DNA of 25,112 nt, from positions 1 through 25,112 of the IMG/VR virus record IMGVR_UViG_3300008120_007066; one strand, 5' to 3'. Below are positions 7,737 to 17,392 of the stretch, piece after piece. A model generated the notes under the pieces. That model saw only the letters and a list, made by a program, of their open reading frames with translations. It was not told where the DNA came from and did not search any database. This stretch comes from a virus. The stretch's first letter is position 1. Every line of letters begins with the position of its first letter. The position numbers and the translations under genes are program-made.

Positions 7737-7787
7737 TGTTAATTATTTGTTGTATATACTATAAATATGTTAAAGTTATGTTTTTAA
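7737..7787 (-). promoter_or_regulatory. Putative late promoter upstream of the 224-aa structural gene
   Basis: On the minus strand this 51-bp spacer reads CATATTTATAGTATATACA and then AACAAATAATTAACAATG. TATTTATA (7760-7767) sits 24 bp before the ATG. The same core occurs ahead of the receptor gene (1891-1898) and of the 66-aa gene (22018-22025). A recognition site for the gp55-like sigma factor is possible but unproven. Confidence 0.35.
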
Positions 7788-8420
7788 TTATGGAGCAGGG
7801 CCTAAAACAGAAAAAGTTACTTGATAATCATGAAATGCTACAGGTGTATAAGAAGCAGATATATAAGAGTTTGATGCCGATATTGAAAATATATTTGATC
7901 CTGATGTCATATCATTAAGATATAAATAAGCATCATAGCTTCCACTTCCTGATACAGTAAAAGAATAAGTATTCCCTGATATTAAAGGAAATCCACCTCC
8001 ATTTGATTCTGAAAATTGGGATAAATATAAAATAGCAGAAGATGAATCATAAATTGTACATCCACTACCGCTTGCTTCTGGTGGATTGACATAATTTATT
8101 GTAAAATCCCATGTAATATATGAAACAGAAGAAGTGAATGTTGGGGAAAATACAGAAGAATTAAAATTATAATCAGGAAATTCATAATATAAATTTGTTT
8201 CTTCTAAAGGAAATGATACAAGTAATGTACTACCACTATAAGCATAAATTCGAATTGTGGTTGCTGATCCACTAACACTAGATCCACTAACAGTTGCACC
8301 ATAAGCACTACCTGATATTTCTAATGAAGAAACATTATTCCATATATGAGGAGCAGGTTCATTAGGCTTAATTAAGGTTAATGATGAAGATGCTGCTATA
8401 TAAAATAAATCTTGTGCCAT
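7788..8420 (-). CDS. Uncharacterised beta-rich virion surface protein
   Basis: This 210-aa protein is built of short beta strands joined by Gly/Ser turns (SGSAYGATVSGSSVSGSAT; YSFTVSGSGSYDAYLYLND). The last third resembles an Ig- or carbohydrate-binding-type sandwich (YTPVAFHDYQVTFSVLG). There is no signal peptide or catalytic motif. Its start shares one base with the stop of the 1554-aa gene (TAATG), showing co-translation with that large protein. Phage adhesins and decoration proteins have this composition, so a host-contact role is plausible, but nothing identifies it specifically. Confidence 0.65.
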   Translation of the reverse strand: MAQDLFYIAASSSLTLIKPNEPAPHIWNNVSSLEISGSAYGATVSGSSVSGSATTIRIYAYSGSTLLVSFPLEETNLYYEFPDYNFNSSVFSPTFTSSVSYITWDFTINYVNPPEASGSGCTIYDSSSAILYLSQFSESNGGGFPLISGNTYSFTVSGSGSYDAYLYLNDMTSGSNIFSISASNSYISASYTPVAFHDYQVTFSVLGPAP

Positions 8421-11400
8421 TATTGAAGATCAGGATTAAGGGTTTTAAATATATTACCTACAGCAGCTTTAATAGTACTACTAGCATCACTAGGTACCAA
8501 TATAGTTTGTGATACCTCTCCTGGTTGTTTTTTAAAGTTTATAATTACAGATGTTTCATCTGATTTAGGTCTAAATATTGCAAAATTTTGAGCTACATCT
8601 GATAAGAAAGATCCAGTATCAATATTATTACTTAAAGTAACATAAACACCATTAGTAGAAGAACTTACATTTAATACTTCGTAATATGTTGAAGCAGGAG
8701 AAGTAAAGGATCCTATTCTCAATAAATCATATTTTTGTAATCCAAACTGATCTACTACTGGGGAATAAAGATTTTGAGTAGGAGTAGTTGGGGTGAAGGT
8801 TGAAGATGTAGTAAATAAATAACTAGCAGAAGGATTAAATAATAAAGTATTTATTGAACTAGTTGTAAATAATGAAGGGATCTGCTGATATGATGAAGTA
8901 TATATATAGTTTGTAACTTGTGTACTTGTATCAAATATTTCAAAATAAGTATCACTTACTGCAGTAACAGGAAATGTATTAATTGTAGTAGGTTTTCCAA
9001 AACAGAAAATTATATCAAACACATTTCCATCTCCATAATTAAATCCTCCATATGCTGGTGGTAAACCAAACATGTTATTTATATCTATAATATAAAATTG
9101 AAATCTTACTAGATCATTATTATTCAAAGAAACAGTAATATCTAAATCACAATCAAAAGAAGTAAATCCTGTTGTACCATTTGCTGCAAATACAAAGTTA
9201 TAATTACTATTGTAATATGGAGGGGTACCTTGATCTCCTTGAACAGTTGGGCTACTAATAGTTGTTTCTCCTAAATATGTCCAACTATTATCATTGTTTA
9301 TATTACCATTTCCTGTATATTTTTCTGCTATACCTACTATTTTAAATCCAACTCCTTTATTGTTATTGGATGCTACACTCATTTTATAAGTAAATGGTAT
9401 TTTTCCTTTAATTTTATATGTACCACCTCTTGGAACTTTATAATAATATTGCCCATCTGAGGTTTGATAGTATGTATTTGGGTTAGGTTCATTATTATAA
9501 CCTAAACTAGTATTACTAAAATCTAAAATATTAAAGGCATAAGCAAAAGTAGTAGTACTAGCTCCATATTGATATAAAGAAAAAATTGTTGGGGTTAGTA
9601 ATCCATTTCCAGGAACAGCAAAATTTATTTTATTATTTGGTTGACCACTTGGTAAAAGAGCACTATAATATTTCCATCCTCCTGTTCCACTATAGTTGTA
9701 TATAGCATATGCCATTGGACCACCTTCAACATTCCCGTTTGCTTTATATCTATAAACATTATAGTTTAAAGCTCCTCCAGTGTAATCAGAAGTTAATGAT
9801 GGGGGACGATTAATACGTGTACCATTTGTAGAATTTGCTTCATATGAGTAATTACTAGTCATATAAGCTTTGATACCTAAATTACCTAAAGATGAACTTA
9901 TAGGAGTATCATGTGTAAAAACTAATGTTTCATTATTTTCTCTAAATAATATTGGATCATAAGAATATCCACCTTTCCAAATCGTTTTAGTACCATCTAA
10001 TGTTGTTTGATTTGATGGAACTTTAACATCAGAAATAGATAATATTACTGGATCTCCTGATTGGAATATTCTTTGTACTTCAGGTAAATTAAGATTACCC
10101 TTAGATAATTCAGTTAAATTATTAGTAGCATCTACTAAATATTTTAAACTAATAGATGTTTTATCATAGAAATTTAAACTTTGAGATGGTATGTTTTTAA
10201 CCCAAGCTACTTTATATGAATTAAGATCAATAGCAGCTGTTTTACCATATGAATCATCCCCAGGCCATGCTGAAGAAGAAGTAGTATAATTATTATATGT
10301 TAAACTGGTTACTTTACAACCATCATAACGGGAGGTATTATAGGATGTTAAAGTTAAATAAGAATCCTGTAATTCGGCGCTACTTGTTAAACTACCTGTA
10401 GTACCATAAATATACTCAATGTCTTTTCTAATCGATGAAGTTACACTTTGAGAAACATTATTTAATAAAACGTTCCAATCAGAATGTAAGAATGTATTAA
10501 AATTTATACTTGCTGATGCAGGGGCTTGAGCATTATAGACAGTCCAATCTCCATCATAAGGATTAAAATCATCTTCAAAATATTGATTTATATCTATAAC
10601 ACTTCCACTTAATTCACCATTAAAGAAAGGCATTTTATTACCTTGTAAAGCAGCATAAAGTTGACCATATTGTGGAGTTATTTCTCCAATTTCATAATTA
10701 GCTTCTTTAACAATTTCTTTAGTAGCAGTAGGAACAGAATAAACTTCTTTATTTCTTTCTAGTACTGGGGAGGTAATAGTTACACCTGTTGATAGGCTTG
10801 CCCTTTCAGGAACAAAATCTTCAAGCATTTTAAATAATGAATTATCAAAATATTCAATTAATCTGATAAACCCATTATAATCTAAAAGTGAACCTGTAAA
10901 TCCAGGATAGCCTGGTACACCTGTTTCGAAATATAAAGTGCGTTGAGCATCTAAATCTGGGTATGAGCTACTATATTGTTGTCTAGGATCACCTATGTAA
11001 TTATCTAAGCTCCAGGTTGGGTTATAAGAGGCAATAGCACCTGAAATATAAGTATTCATTTGAGTTTCAGGGCTAAATGATATGTCAACATAATGCATAT
11101 CATTTTCTCTAAACGCAGACGATGCTGTAGGAAATGTTTGTAAACTTAATTCAGATGATAGTACACTACCTGTAATTGTATTAGTTATAAGTCTTACTTT
11201 TTCTGTATTATATCCTTTTATTAAATTGGCTTTAAGATCACCACCAAATTCTTTAACATTTAAAATACTAGCTGTGATGGCACTACCTGTTGGGGTATAA
11301 AATGAACTACTTCCTACTGTATAATAAGTTCGGTTTGGAACACCAAATGTAGTCATTAAATAGTCTAAACCAGCAACTGTACCTTTAGTTTTTAATAGTA

Positions 11401-13084
11401 AAGGTAAGTTATGATAAATACGTTTATATAATTCTGCTACTAAATCAGCTCGTGGTATATTATTTAAATAACTACCAGTAATTGTAAAATTATTATCAAA
11501 TATACTACTACCAGTATTGGCACCTATCAAATAATCTGCTACACTATTACCTGCTTGGCTATTATATAACTTAACTCCTAGTGATTTTAATTGCTGATAT
11601 ACTAAATCTTTAGATATACCTTTTTCTAAGTTATTATTTGCTAAATTAACATCAGTAATAGATTTAATATAAATCCAAATATTATCAAAATACTGACCAA
11701 CCATATTTAGGAATGTTAAAAAAGGTTGGTTATTACCATCATCTTTAATAAAGGCAGGTACTGAATATTCTAAATTGTCATAGTTTTCTAGATCATATGT
11801 TTCTGCAGACCCAGTTAAAGCATTATACCATGTTTGAACAGTAGCAGATCCAGTTGATAATAAAACAAATGGTTTGTTTAGATTTGCTTTAGGCCAAGCA
11901 TATGAACTTGATTCGTAATACAAATATGTTTCATATCCATCAAATTGACGAATAATATTTGTAATACTAGATGAATATTGATTTATTGTAGTTTGTAGGC
12001 TTGCTGTTGTAGCTATAAATGGAGTATAAGTTGAAATAAAATTATTATAATCCTCAATTTCTTTAACTTTAGTATAGAAATTTTTAACACGCTGTTCAGC
12101 AGATCCAAAAAATACAAAATTATTAAAGTCTGTATAATCAACATTAATATCAATACTTTGTGATACTAATAAATTTTGAATTTGATTATATGATGAACTT
12201 TGTAATGTTTTTAAATTAGTAATTAAATTACCATAACTACCATATGAAGTAGCAACAGTACCTTGATTTTCAATTTGTATGTTAAAGTTAGGTCCTCTTA
12301 ACTGTAGAGGGGAGGGAGGTGTTACTAGAGTATCTAAATTAATATCAAATATATAAGGACTAACTTGCTCTTCAACAACCCATAATGTTTGTTTTTCTTG
12401 TACACTTGTTGGTAATGGCTGATATAATTTGAATAATATTTCATATCCTCCAGGGTCTTTATTTAAAGCAACATTAACAGCAACATATTGTGTATTATCA
12501 CCAAAATTTAATAAATAGTCTACATAATAATTAGTATCATTAATTTTATTTATTAGATCTAAAGAAGCACTTTCAATTTGTTGATTTGTTAATGTAGTAG
12601 AAGCTAACGCTATTTCTGTTCTATCTTGAGAAATAGTTTTAACAAATAAACTTTGTTCAATAAAATTAGATACTTTATTTTGAAAAAAGTTATATCTAAC
12701 AGAAAATTCACCTGATGTATATCCTAAATCTTGTAAATCCTTAACAGGATCAATTTCGATAATAGGAAATAATGAACTAGTTTGAGGAGCTAAAGTAGAA
12801 TCAATTCCTACATCTGTAGTTTGAATTTCACCTCTAGTATTAGGAAAATCACTTACAGCAGGAGTTAATCCATTAGTAGAAGGAAGTTTATAATCAACAT
12901 AATTATAGTTGATATTTAAAAGATTTCCTGCTATGTCATAAACATAGTATTCAATATAATCATTAGTACCACCAAAATCTTCTTGTAAATTCCTAGAAGC
13001 AATTAAATTAGTATCTTCTACAGAATAACGAGAAACTGTTGTAGTATTGATTATATTACCTACTATTTTAATATTATTAGCCAT
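8420..13084 (-). CDS. 1554-aa baseplate/tail structural protein with P2 gpI-like segment
   Basis: This is the largest gene of the window. Residues about 440-590 (FLTFLNMVGQYFDNIW, then ELYKRIYHNLPLLLKTKGT and LMTTFGVPN) resemble the phage tail protein I region that connects the baseplate wedge to tail fibres. The N-terminal 430 residues are mixed, with a helical segment near 285-350. Residues 600-1550 are mainly Ser/Thr/Tyr/Asn-rich beta structure, suggesting a fibre-like or multi-domain surface extension. The C-terminus has SVIINFKKQPGEVSQTILV. By position after the gp6-like, lysin and DNRLRE-like genes, it may combine jobs split among several proteins (such as gp7 and gp10) in T4; that is inference. 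The start overlaps the previous stop by 1 bp. Confidence 0.72.
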   Translation of the reverse strand: MANNIKIVGNIINTTTVSRYSVEDTNLIASRNLQEDFGGTNDYIEYYVYDIAGNLLNINYNYVDYKLPSTNGLTPAVSDFPNTRGEIQTTDVGIDSTLAPQTSSLFPIIEIDPVKDLQDLGYTSGEFSVRYNFFQNKVSNFIEQSLFVKTISQDRTEIALASTTLTNQQIESASLDLINKINDTNYYVDYLLNFGDNTQYVAVNVALNKDPGGYEILFKLYQPLPTSVQEKQTLWVVEEQVSPYIFDINLDTLVTPPSPLQLRGPNFNIQIENQGTVATSYGSYGNLITNLKTLQSSSYNQIQNLLVSQSIDINVDYTDFNNFVFFGSAEQRVKNFYTKVKEIEDYNNFISTYTPFIATTASLQTTINQYSSSITNIIRQFDGYETYLYYESSSYAWPKANLNKPFVLLSTGSATVQTWYNALTGSAETYDLENYDNLEYSVPAFIKDDGNNQPFLTFLNMVGQYFDNIWIYIKSITDVNLANNNLEKGISKDLVYQQLKSLGVKLYNSQAGNSVADYLIGANTGSSIFDNNFTITGSYLNNIPRADLVAELYKRIYHNLPLLLKTKGTVAGLDYLMTTFGVPNRTYYTVGSSSFYTPTGSAITASILNVKEFGGDLKANLIKGYNTEKVRLITNTITGSVLSSELSLQTFPTASSAFRENDMHYVDISFSPETQMNTYISGAIASYNPTWSLDNYIGDPRQQYSSSYPDLDAQRTLYFETGVPGYPGFTGSLLDYNGFIRLIEYFDNSLFKMLEDFVPERASLSTGVTITSPVLERNKEVYSVPTATKEIVKEANYEIGEITPQYGQLYAALQGNKMPFFNGELSGSVIDINQYFEDDFNPYDGDWTVYNAQAPASASINFNTFLHSDWNVLLNNVSQSVTSSIRKDIEYIYGTTGSLTSSAELQDSYLTLTSYNTSRYDGCKVTSLTYNNYTTSSSAWPGDDSYGKTAAIDLNSYKVAWVKNIPSQSLNFYDKTSISLKYLVDATNNLTELSKGNLNLPEVQRIFQSGDPVILSISDVKVPSNQTTLDGTKTIWKGGYSYDPILFRENNETLVFTHDTPISSSLGNLGIKAYMTSNYSYEANSTNGTRINRPPSLTSDYTGGALNYNVYRYKANGNVEGGPMAYAIYNYSGTGGWKYYSALLPSGQPNNKINFAVPGNGLLTPTIFSLYQYGASTTTFAYAFNILDFSNTSLGYNNEPNPNTYYQTSDGQYYYKVPRGGTYKIKGKIPFTYKMSVASNNNKGVGFKIVGIAEKYTGNGNINNDNSWTYLGETTISSPTVQGDQGTPPYYNSNYNFVFAANGTTGFTSFDCDLDITVSLNNNDLVRFQFYIIDINNMFGLPPAYGGFNYGDGNVFDIIFCFGKPTTINTFPVTAVSDTYFEIFDTSTQVTNYIYTSSYQQIPSLFTTSSINTLLFNPSASYLFTTSSTFTPTTPTQNLYSPVVDQFGLQKYDLLRIGSFTSPASTYYEVLNVSSSTNGVYVTLSNNIDTGSFLSDVAQNFAIFRPKSDETSVIINFKKQPGEVSQTILVPSDASSTIKAAVGNIFKTLNPDLQ

Positions 13085-13425
13085 TACTGTCTAACTTGGT
13101 TTATTTCGTTTAATGCTGTTTGAGCATCTAATACTTGTTGTCTTAATGCTGTTATTTCATCAAGTAATGCTTGAATATCATCTTGATCAATTATTACTCC
13201 TAGATAATCTGCTTCACGTTGTAAAATATATCTATGTGAATTAGCATCTCCTTCTTTAGGTATTTGATAAAATAACTGGTCATATAGAGTAAAAAAATCA
13301 TCTAAAGTAAATGTTGGGGTTGGAATTTCAGTTTGTTGATTTAATAATTGAGTAAATTCCGTATCAATTACTTTACCAAATTGATTTTTATCAAATACTT
13401 GTTTTTCTATAGGAATTTGAGACAT
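13084..13425 (-). CDS. Small baseplate-cluster protein with C-terminal coiled coil
   Basis: This 113-aa protein has an N-terminal stretch beginning MSQIPIEKQVFDKNQFG, a central aromatic region (FTLDDFFTLYDQLFYQIP), and a C-terminal coiled coil of about 35 residues (QDDIQALLDEITALRQQVLD). The arrangement suggests an oligomeric adaptor between larger baseplate proteins. It overlaps both neighbours by 1 bp, indicating tight translational coupling with the 369-aa and 1554-aa genes. The family has no function that I recognise. Confidence 0.65.
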   Translation of the reverse strand: MSQIPIEKQVFDKNQFGKVIDTEFTQLLNQQTEIPTPTFTLDDFFTLYDQLFYQIPKEGDANSHRYILQREADYLGVIIDQDDIQALLDEITALRQQVLDAQTALNEINQVRQ

Positions 13426-14534
13426 TATCTTATAACTTTAAAGTAATAATTTTCATCAAATACTATTACCTCACCATTATCTAGTACTGATTTAAATAAT
13501 AATTTATAATATCTTTCTGGTTCTAGTCCATTCATATATAAATCAAAGTAGCTGCCACTTTGGTCACAGCTAATTTTGGTATACGTTGTATCATAATCTA
13601 CGATAATTTCCTCAGTATCCAAATCTTTTATTGACCAATATGAAGAAGATGGTAAAGCATAGTTTACTAAAGCATATCCAAATGAAGATGTTTGGAATGT
13701 TCTAGGTGGATATTTTGCTCTAACTTTAACTCTAAAACGTTGTACTGAGTCTTGTTGATATGAATTTTTATTATTACCTAAACTAGTAACATATAAATCA
13801 GAATCTATTATTTGTAATGTTCCAATACTATATGAAAAATCATTCCATCTTATTTCTAATGCAGGTGGATAAATAGTGTGGGTAGTGTCTGAAAAATATT
13901 TTGTTTCAAACTTGGAAGCAGTTGTAAATTCTATTGAGCTACTATGTTTAAGAATAAATCCATAATTTGAAATAGAACTACTATTCCATGCATTAACAGT
14001 ATTAGTTACTTTTAATTCAATATCTTTAGAACTAATACGATCAAATGACTGAGAAGACACATATTGTGATCCTGTCCACCATAAACCACCTCCTATATTT
14101 GAACCAAATTGATATGATCCTGTTTGGCCTGATGGGAAAGACGATGGATTAAACCAAACACCGCTTCCACTTTCTTGTGTATATCCCCAACTAACTCCGT
14201 CTGTTGTGATAGGTGAGTTAGCTAATCTACCCGTTCCTATATTCCAGTTAGAAGCTACTGGGTGGCTAAATACAGTATAGTTTAATGGTATGCTAGTAGC
14301 ATCGGCTAAATATAATTTTAAATAAGCATCAAAAGCTGCTCCACTTACTTTATTATTTATAATATCACTTATTTCATCACTTGGAAATTGAATTAAAATA
14401 CGTGATACTTCATTAGTAAGATCAGTAGATTCAAAAGTACTAAGTTCTAGTATCTCATCTAATCCAGTATTTAAAGTTGGATAATATGAGAAAAGTGTAG
14501 CACTTTTTTCAGGAAATATTTTATATACAGCCAT
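13425..14534 (-). CDS. Virion protein with DNRLRE-like carbohydrate-binding fold
   Basis: This 369-aa protein begins YKIFPEKSATLFSYYPTLNTG. Its first 230 residues follow the DNRLRE-type pattern: a start describing regularly spaced strands, ILIQFPSDEIS, then AYLKLYLADATSIPLNYTVF and VASNWNIGTGR, then an Asn/Trp-rich jelly-roll core and ALEIRWNDFSY. Residues about 250-369 look like a fibronectin-III or Ig-type module (VQRFRVKVRAKYPPRTF; ERYYKLLFKSVLDNGEVIVF). DNRLRE-like domains bind polysaccharide in other proteins, so recognition of host surface glycan from the baseplate is a reasonable inference. It lies between the GH19 lysin gene and the 113-aa protein gene. Confidence 0.7.
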   Translation of the reverse strand: MAVYKIFPEKSATLFSYYPTLNTGLDEILELSTFESTDLTNEVSRILIQFPSDEISDIINNKVSGAAFDAYLKLYLADATSIPLNYTVFSHPVASNWNIGTGRLANSPITTDGVSWGYTQESGSGVWFNPSSFPSGQTGSYQFGSNIGGGLWWTGSQYVSSQSFDRISSKDIELKVTNTVNAWNSSSISNYGFILKHSSSIEFTTASKFETKYFSDTTHTIYPPALEIRWNDFSYSIGTLQIIDSDLYVTSLGNNKNSYQQDSVQRFRVKVRAKYPPRTFQTSSFGYALVNYALPSSSYWSIKDLDTEEIIVDYDTTYTKISCDQSGSYFDLYMNGLEPERYYKLLFKSVLDNGEVIVFDENYYFKVIR

Positions 14535-14546
14535 TGCTTGTTATTT

Positions 14547-15140
14547 TTATGCTAATAAGTGATAATATTCTTTAAAGTGTTTCTGGCGATCAGCTAAACC
14601 AATAGTACCACCATTTACACATTTAGTAACAGCAAGTACAGACGCATCAGAAGCATCTTTGCATTTAGCTAAGCAATTTTTAGAAAAAAACCAAGCAGCA
14701 GATAATAATGGATATTTAGTAGCAACTAAGTCAGGATTAGTAGCAATATCAATACCAATTGCTTTACCAAATGCTGTATAATTTTGTTTACCTGTCAATT
14801 GAATATACCCACGTCCACGATATTTAAATCCTTCACCTGAAGCCTCATCACCATTACCCATGCGAGATGCATAAACGCGGTTGGCAATTTTTTCAGGTTT
14901 ACGTTGATATTGTTCAGCTAATACTGGGGTTGGGAAATATTTTTTGAATATACCCATAAGTCCTTTAGCAGAATAATTAAGATTTTCGTTTACAACCCTA
15001 AACCCACCTGATTCATGGCCACATTGTGCTAAAAAATGTGCTAATTCAACTGGTGTATCAATACCAAATTTAGTCATTACATCAGGAATTTGGGCAATTA
15101 CTGTGTCTGGTACGTGTCCTTTTAATTTATTTAAATTCAT
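14547..15140 (-). CDS. GH19-family lysozyme/chitinase-like endolysin
   Basis: This 197-aa enzyme is predicted to cleave the glycan strands of peptidoglycan. The catalytic acid is E43 in AQCGHESGGF; the second acid is E99 or E103 in NGDEASGEGF. The family signature follows as YRGRGYIQLTGKQNY (107-121), and AAWFFSKN and CVNGG are also typical. It has no signal peptide or transmembrane segment, so lysis would need a holin, or the enzyme could be carried on the baseplate for entry. Its location between the gp6-like and DNRLRE-like genes, together with the lack of a lysozyme domain in the spike protein (19070-20269), makes a virion-associated role possible. The family assignment is firm. Confidence 0.92.
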   Translation of the reverse strand: MNLNKLKGHVPDTVIAQIPDVMTKFGIDTPVELAHFLAQCGHESGGFRVVNENLNYSAKGLMGIFKKYFPTPVLAEQYQRKPEKIANRVYASRMGNGDEASGEGFKYRGRGYIQLTGKQNYTAFGKAIGIDIATNPDLVATKYPLLSAAWFFSKNCLAKCKDASDASVLAVTKCVNGGTIGLADRQKHFKEYYHLLA

Positions 15141-15152
15141 ACTTCATAATTT

Positions 15153-16973
15153 TTAAAATGGTACAACTCTTCCTTGAATATCTGTATCTGGGAATCTTAC
15201 TTCAAATATACTTGGGTCTACTGAAGGATAAATATTACCCATTCTAGTAGCTCCTGGAATATCATAAGCATAAGGGGAATAATTTCCTCCTTGTTTATTT
15301 ATAATTTCAACTTTAATAACATTTTGTACTCCTTTAACCTGTAGTAAACGAGATGTAATATCAGCAAGTATAATTGGTTGATTAATATTCCATTTTTCAA
15401 TATTAAAATGATCTTGTAAAGCCAAAATACAGTTTGCTACAACATCATTATTACTATACCCACTAGCTATTACAATATCAAAATTAACTCCAATATTAAT
15501 ATAAAAGGCATCTTTAATGTTTATAGCATCAGTTACCATTCTAAATTCATTAATATAGGTAGCTAAATTGTTTTTTAATGTAGTTGATGGTGAAGTTAAT
15601 TGTTTATCACTATTATAAGCTAAGACATACATATCTAAAGACAAAGGATTACGTTCTTCAGTAGTTGCTACTGTTGGTGTAGCTAATGCTTCACGAGCAA
15701 CATCTTGTGTAACATATACTTTAGCTATTGAACCATAATTAGAAGGTAAAGACAATGCTCTTACCATATAGTCTTCTCTAGTTACTGCACGTAACTGAGA
15801 TTGATATGCATAAAATGCATTATTTCTAATTTCTTCAACTTGATCTCCATTTCTACCACCTGATGCTACTATAGGATTGGTTGAAGCTATACTATCTATA
15901 ATAGTAGTAGTTAAAGCCCCTGTAATCCCACTTGGGAAATAAGCAGTTGTTTTATCTATAGTAGTTAAAGCATTTGTAGGAACATTTGATGTTATTCCTC
16001 CTCCAATAAGATATCTTACAGTAATATCATTACTTGGAGCTAACCCATATTCTTGAGTAAAAAATACAGATGCTTGATTAAAATTATTATATAAATTAGA
16101 TATACCTGGTACTAATCCAAGTTGAATATTATCTGGATTAGGAATAATATTATTATCAGGTAAATTGGATATCCCTGCTCCAAATTCAAGTTGAAGTGTA
16201 TTATCAGTTAAAAAACGAGAAACAAAACGACGAGGTACTCTTCTTAAAGTAACTAAATATGGTACTCCATCACTTCCAGAATTAGGGTTTTCAACTTTAT
16301 CAAATATTGAAGATTGTGCTAAATAAGGTACTTCATACCATCTATTTCCTTGAGTATCAGTAGCGTCTAATATTTGTAATATGTTTGTATCTGAAATAAC
16401 AGCAGTAGAAAATTTCTCAGGAGTAGTAAAAGGTAAAGTAGTTGATTTAATTTCAGCAGATATAGCTTTAACAGATTTTTTTAATAAAAAATAATTATTA
16501 TCTACAAAAGTAATTTCCATACTTCCTGTATCTCTAAAATCAACTTTATCTGTAGTTAAAAACTTAACATTATTAGTATTAGAAGTAACCTGTGTATTTT
16601 CAGGAATTATTAAGGCATATCTATAATCAGGTACTAAATTAATTCCTGAACCTGAAGTAGGAATTAATTGATATATATCAACTAATGTATTAGCGGCATA
16701 AGAAACTTTAGGGCGATATCCTAACATATAAGATAAAGCATATAAATTTTCTTTTTCTTTAGCGTATAGTAAGAAATTTTCTTGTACTTGAGTATCAATA
16801 TAAAATGAAGATACATCTCCAACATAAGAAGCTAACTCAATAAATAAATTACCTGGGGTTGCTTCTGTAAAGTCATTATAAACAGTTGGAAAATAAGTTT
16901 TAGCATAATTTATTAAATTAGCCTTAAACTCAGGAAATGTTTTATTTAAATATGATATACTATTATCTGCCAT
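15153..16973 (-). CDS. 6: Baseplate wedge protein, T4 gp6-like (baseplate J family)
   Basis: This 606-aa protein is near the length of T4 gp6 (660 aa). Its N-terminus (SISYLNKTFPEFKANLINYAKTYFP; then FTEATPGNLFIELASYVGD and QENFLLYAKEKENLYALSYMLGYRP) is the conserved gp6 region in many T4-like phages. Later parts carry the baseplate-J-like features: GGRNGDQVEEIRNNAFYAYQ, RAVTREDYMVRAL, and the end RLLQVKGVQNVIKVE. Gp6 dimers form the inner ring of the baseplate and reorganise on contraction. The gp25-like gene is directly upstream (1-bp gap), as in other contractile tails, where the two contact each other. Confidence 0.93.
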   Translation of the reverse strand: MADNSISYLNKTFPEFKANLINYAKTYFPTVYNDFTEATPGNLFIELASYVGDVSSFYIDTQVQENFLLYAKEKENLYALSYMLGYRPKVSYAANTLVDIYQLIPTSGSGINLVPDYRYALIIPENTQVTSNTNNVKFLTTDKVDFRDTGSMEITFVDNNYFLLKKSVKAISAEIKSTTLPFTTPEKFSTAVISDTNILQILDATDTQGNRWYEVPYLAQSSIFDKVENPNSGSDGVPYLVTLRRVPRRFVSRFLTDNTLQLEFGAGISNLPDNNIIPNPDNIQLGLVPGISNLYNNFNQASVFFTQEYGLAPSNDITVRYLIGGGITSNVPTNALTTIDKTTAYFPSGITGALTTTIIDSIASTNPIVASGGRNGDQVEEIRNNAFYAYQSQLRAVTREDYMVRALSLPSNYGSIAKVYVTQDVAREALATPTVATTEERNPLSLDMYVLAYNSDKQLTSPSTTLKNNLATYINEFRMVTDAINIKDAFYINIGVNFDIVIASGYSNNDVVANCILALQDHFNIEKWNINQPIILADITSRLLQVKGVQNVIKVEIINKQGGNYSPYAYDIPGATRMGNIYPSVDPSIFEVRFPDTDIQGRVVPF

Positions 16974-16974
16974 T

Positions 16975-17391
16975 TTATATAAATTGTACTGTTACTTGAT
17001 CTGATGTTCCTGAAATTTTAATTTTATAGTTAACTGCAACAGATACAGCATTATTATCAGGAGTATTTAAATCTACTATTACATTAGTTATTTTTACTTC
17101 AGGTACAAATATTTCTACATTAGTATTAATTAAATCTGTAATAGTAGTCACTATATCTTCATTTATACCTTCAAATAATGTTCTTCCTAAATCAGCGCCA
17201 AATTCAGGATTAAATACTCTTTCACCTTTATTAGTAAGTAAAAGATTAAGTAAATTAGACTTAATTTGAGTTTGTGTACTATAGGTGCTATTAAATGGAC
17301 CTGATGGACCATTAAAAGGTAATGATACCCCAATAGCAATGTTTCCTTGCAGATCTAGTGGATTAACACGTACTGTTTGAGGTATTGGCAT
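16975..17391 (-). CDS. 25: Baseplate wedge protein, gp25/TssE-like
   Basis: This 138-aa protein is about the size of T4 gp25 (132 aa). The family core lies at residues 46-70 (LLNLLLTNKGERVFNPEFG, then ADLGRTLFE), where the usual EPR turn is represented by NPEFG. The remaining part is a compact alpha/beta domain (TITDLINTNVEIFVPEVKI). Gp25 nucleates sheath assembly on the baseplate and contacts gp6. It sits 1 bp upstream of the gp6-like gene and 1 bp downstream of the 114-aa gene, so it belongs to a tightly coupled operon. Confidence 0.93.
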   Translation of the reverse strand: MPIPQTVRVNPLDLQGNIAIGVSLPFNGPSGPFNSTYSTQTQIKSNLLNLLLTNKGERVFNPEFGADLGRTLFEGINEDIVTTITDLINTNVEIFVPEVKITNVIVDLNTPDNNAVSVAVNYKIKISGTSDQVTVQFI

Positions 17392-17392
17392 A

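Noticed and set aside
6067-7918. Short plus-strand frames (61 and 62 codons) opposite structural genes, and one at 17553-17783
   Set aside because: They are antisense shadows of well-supported minus-strand genes.
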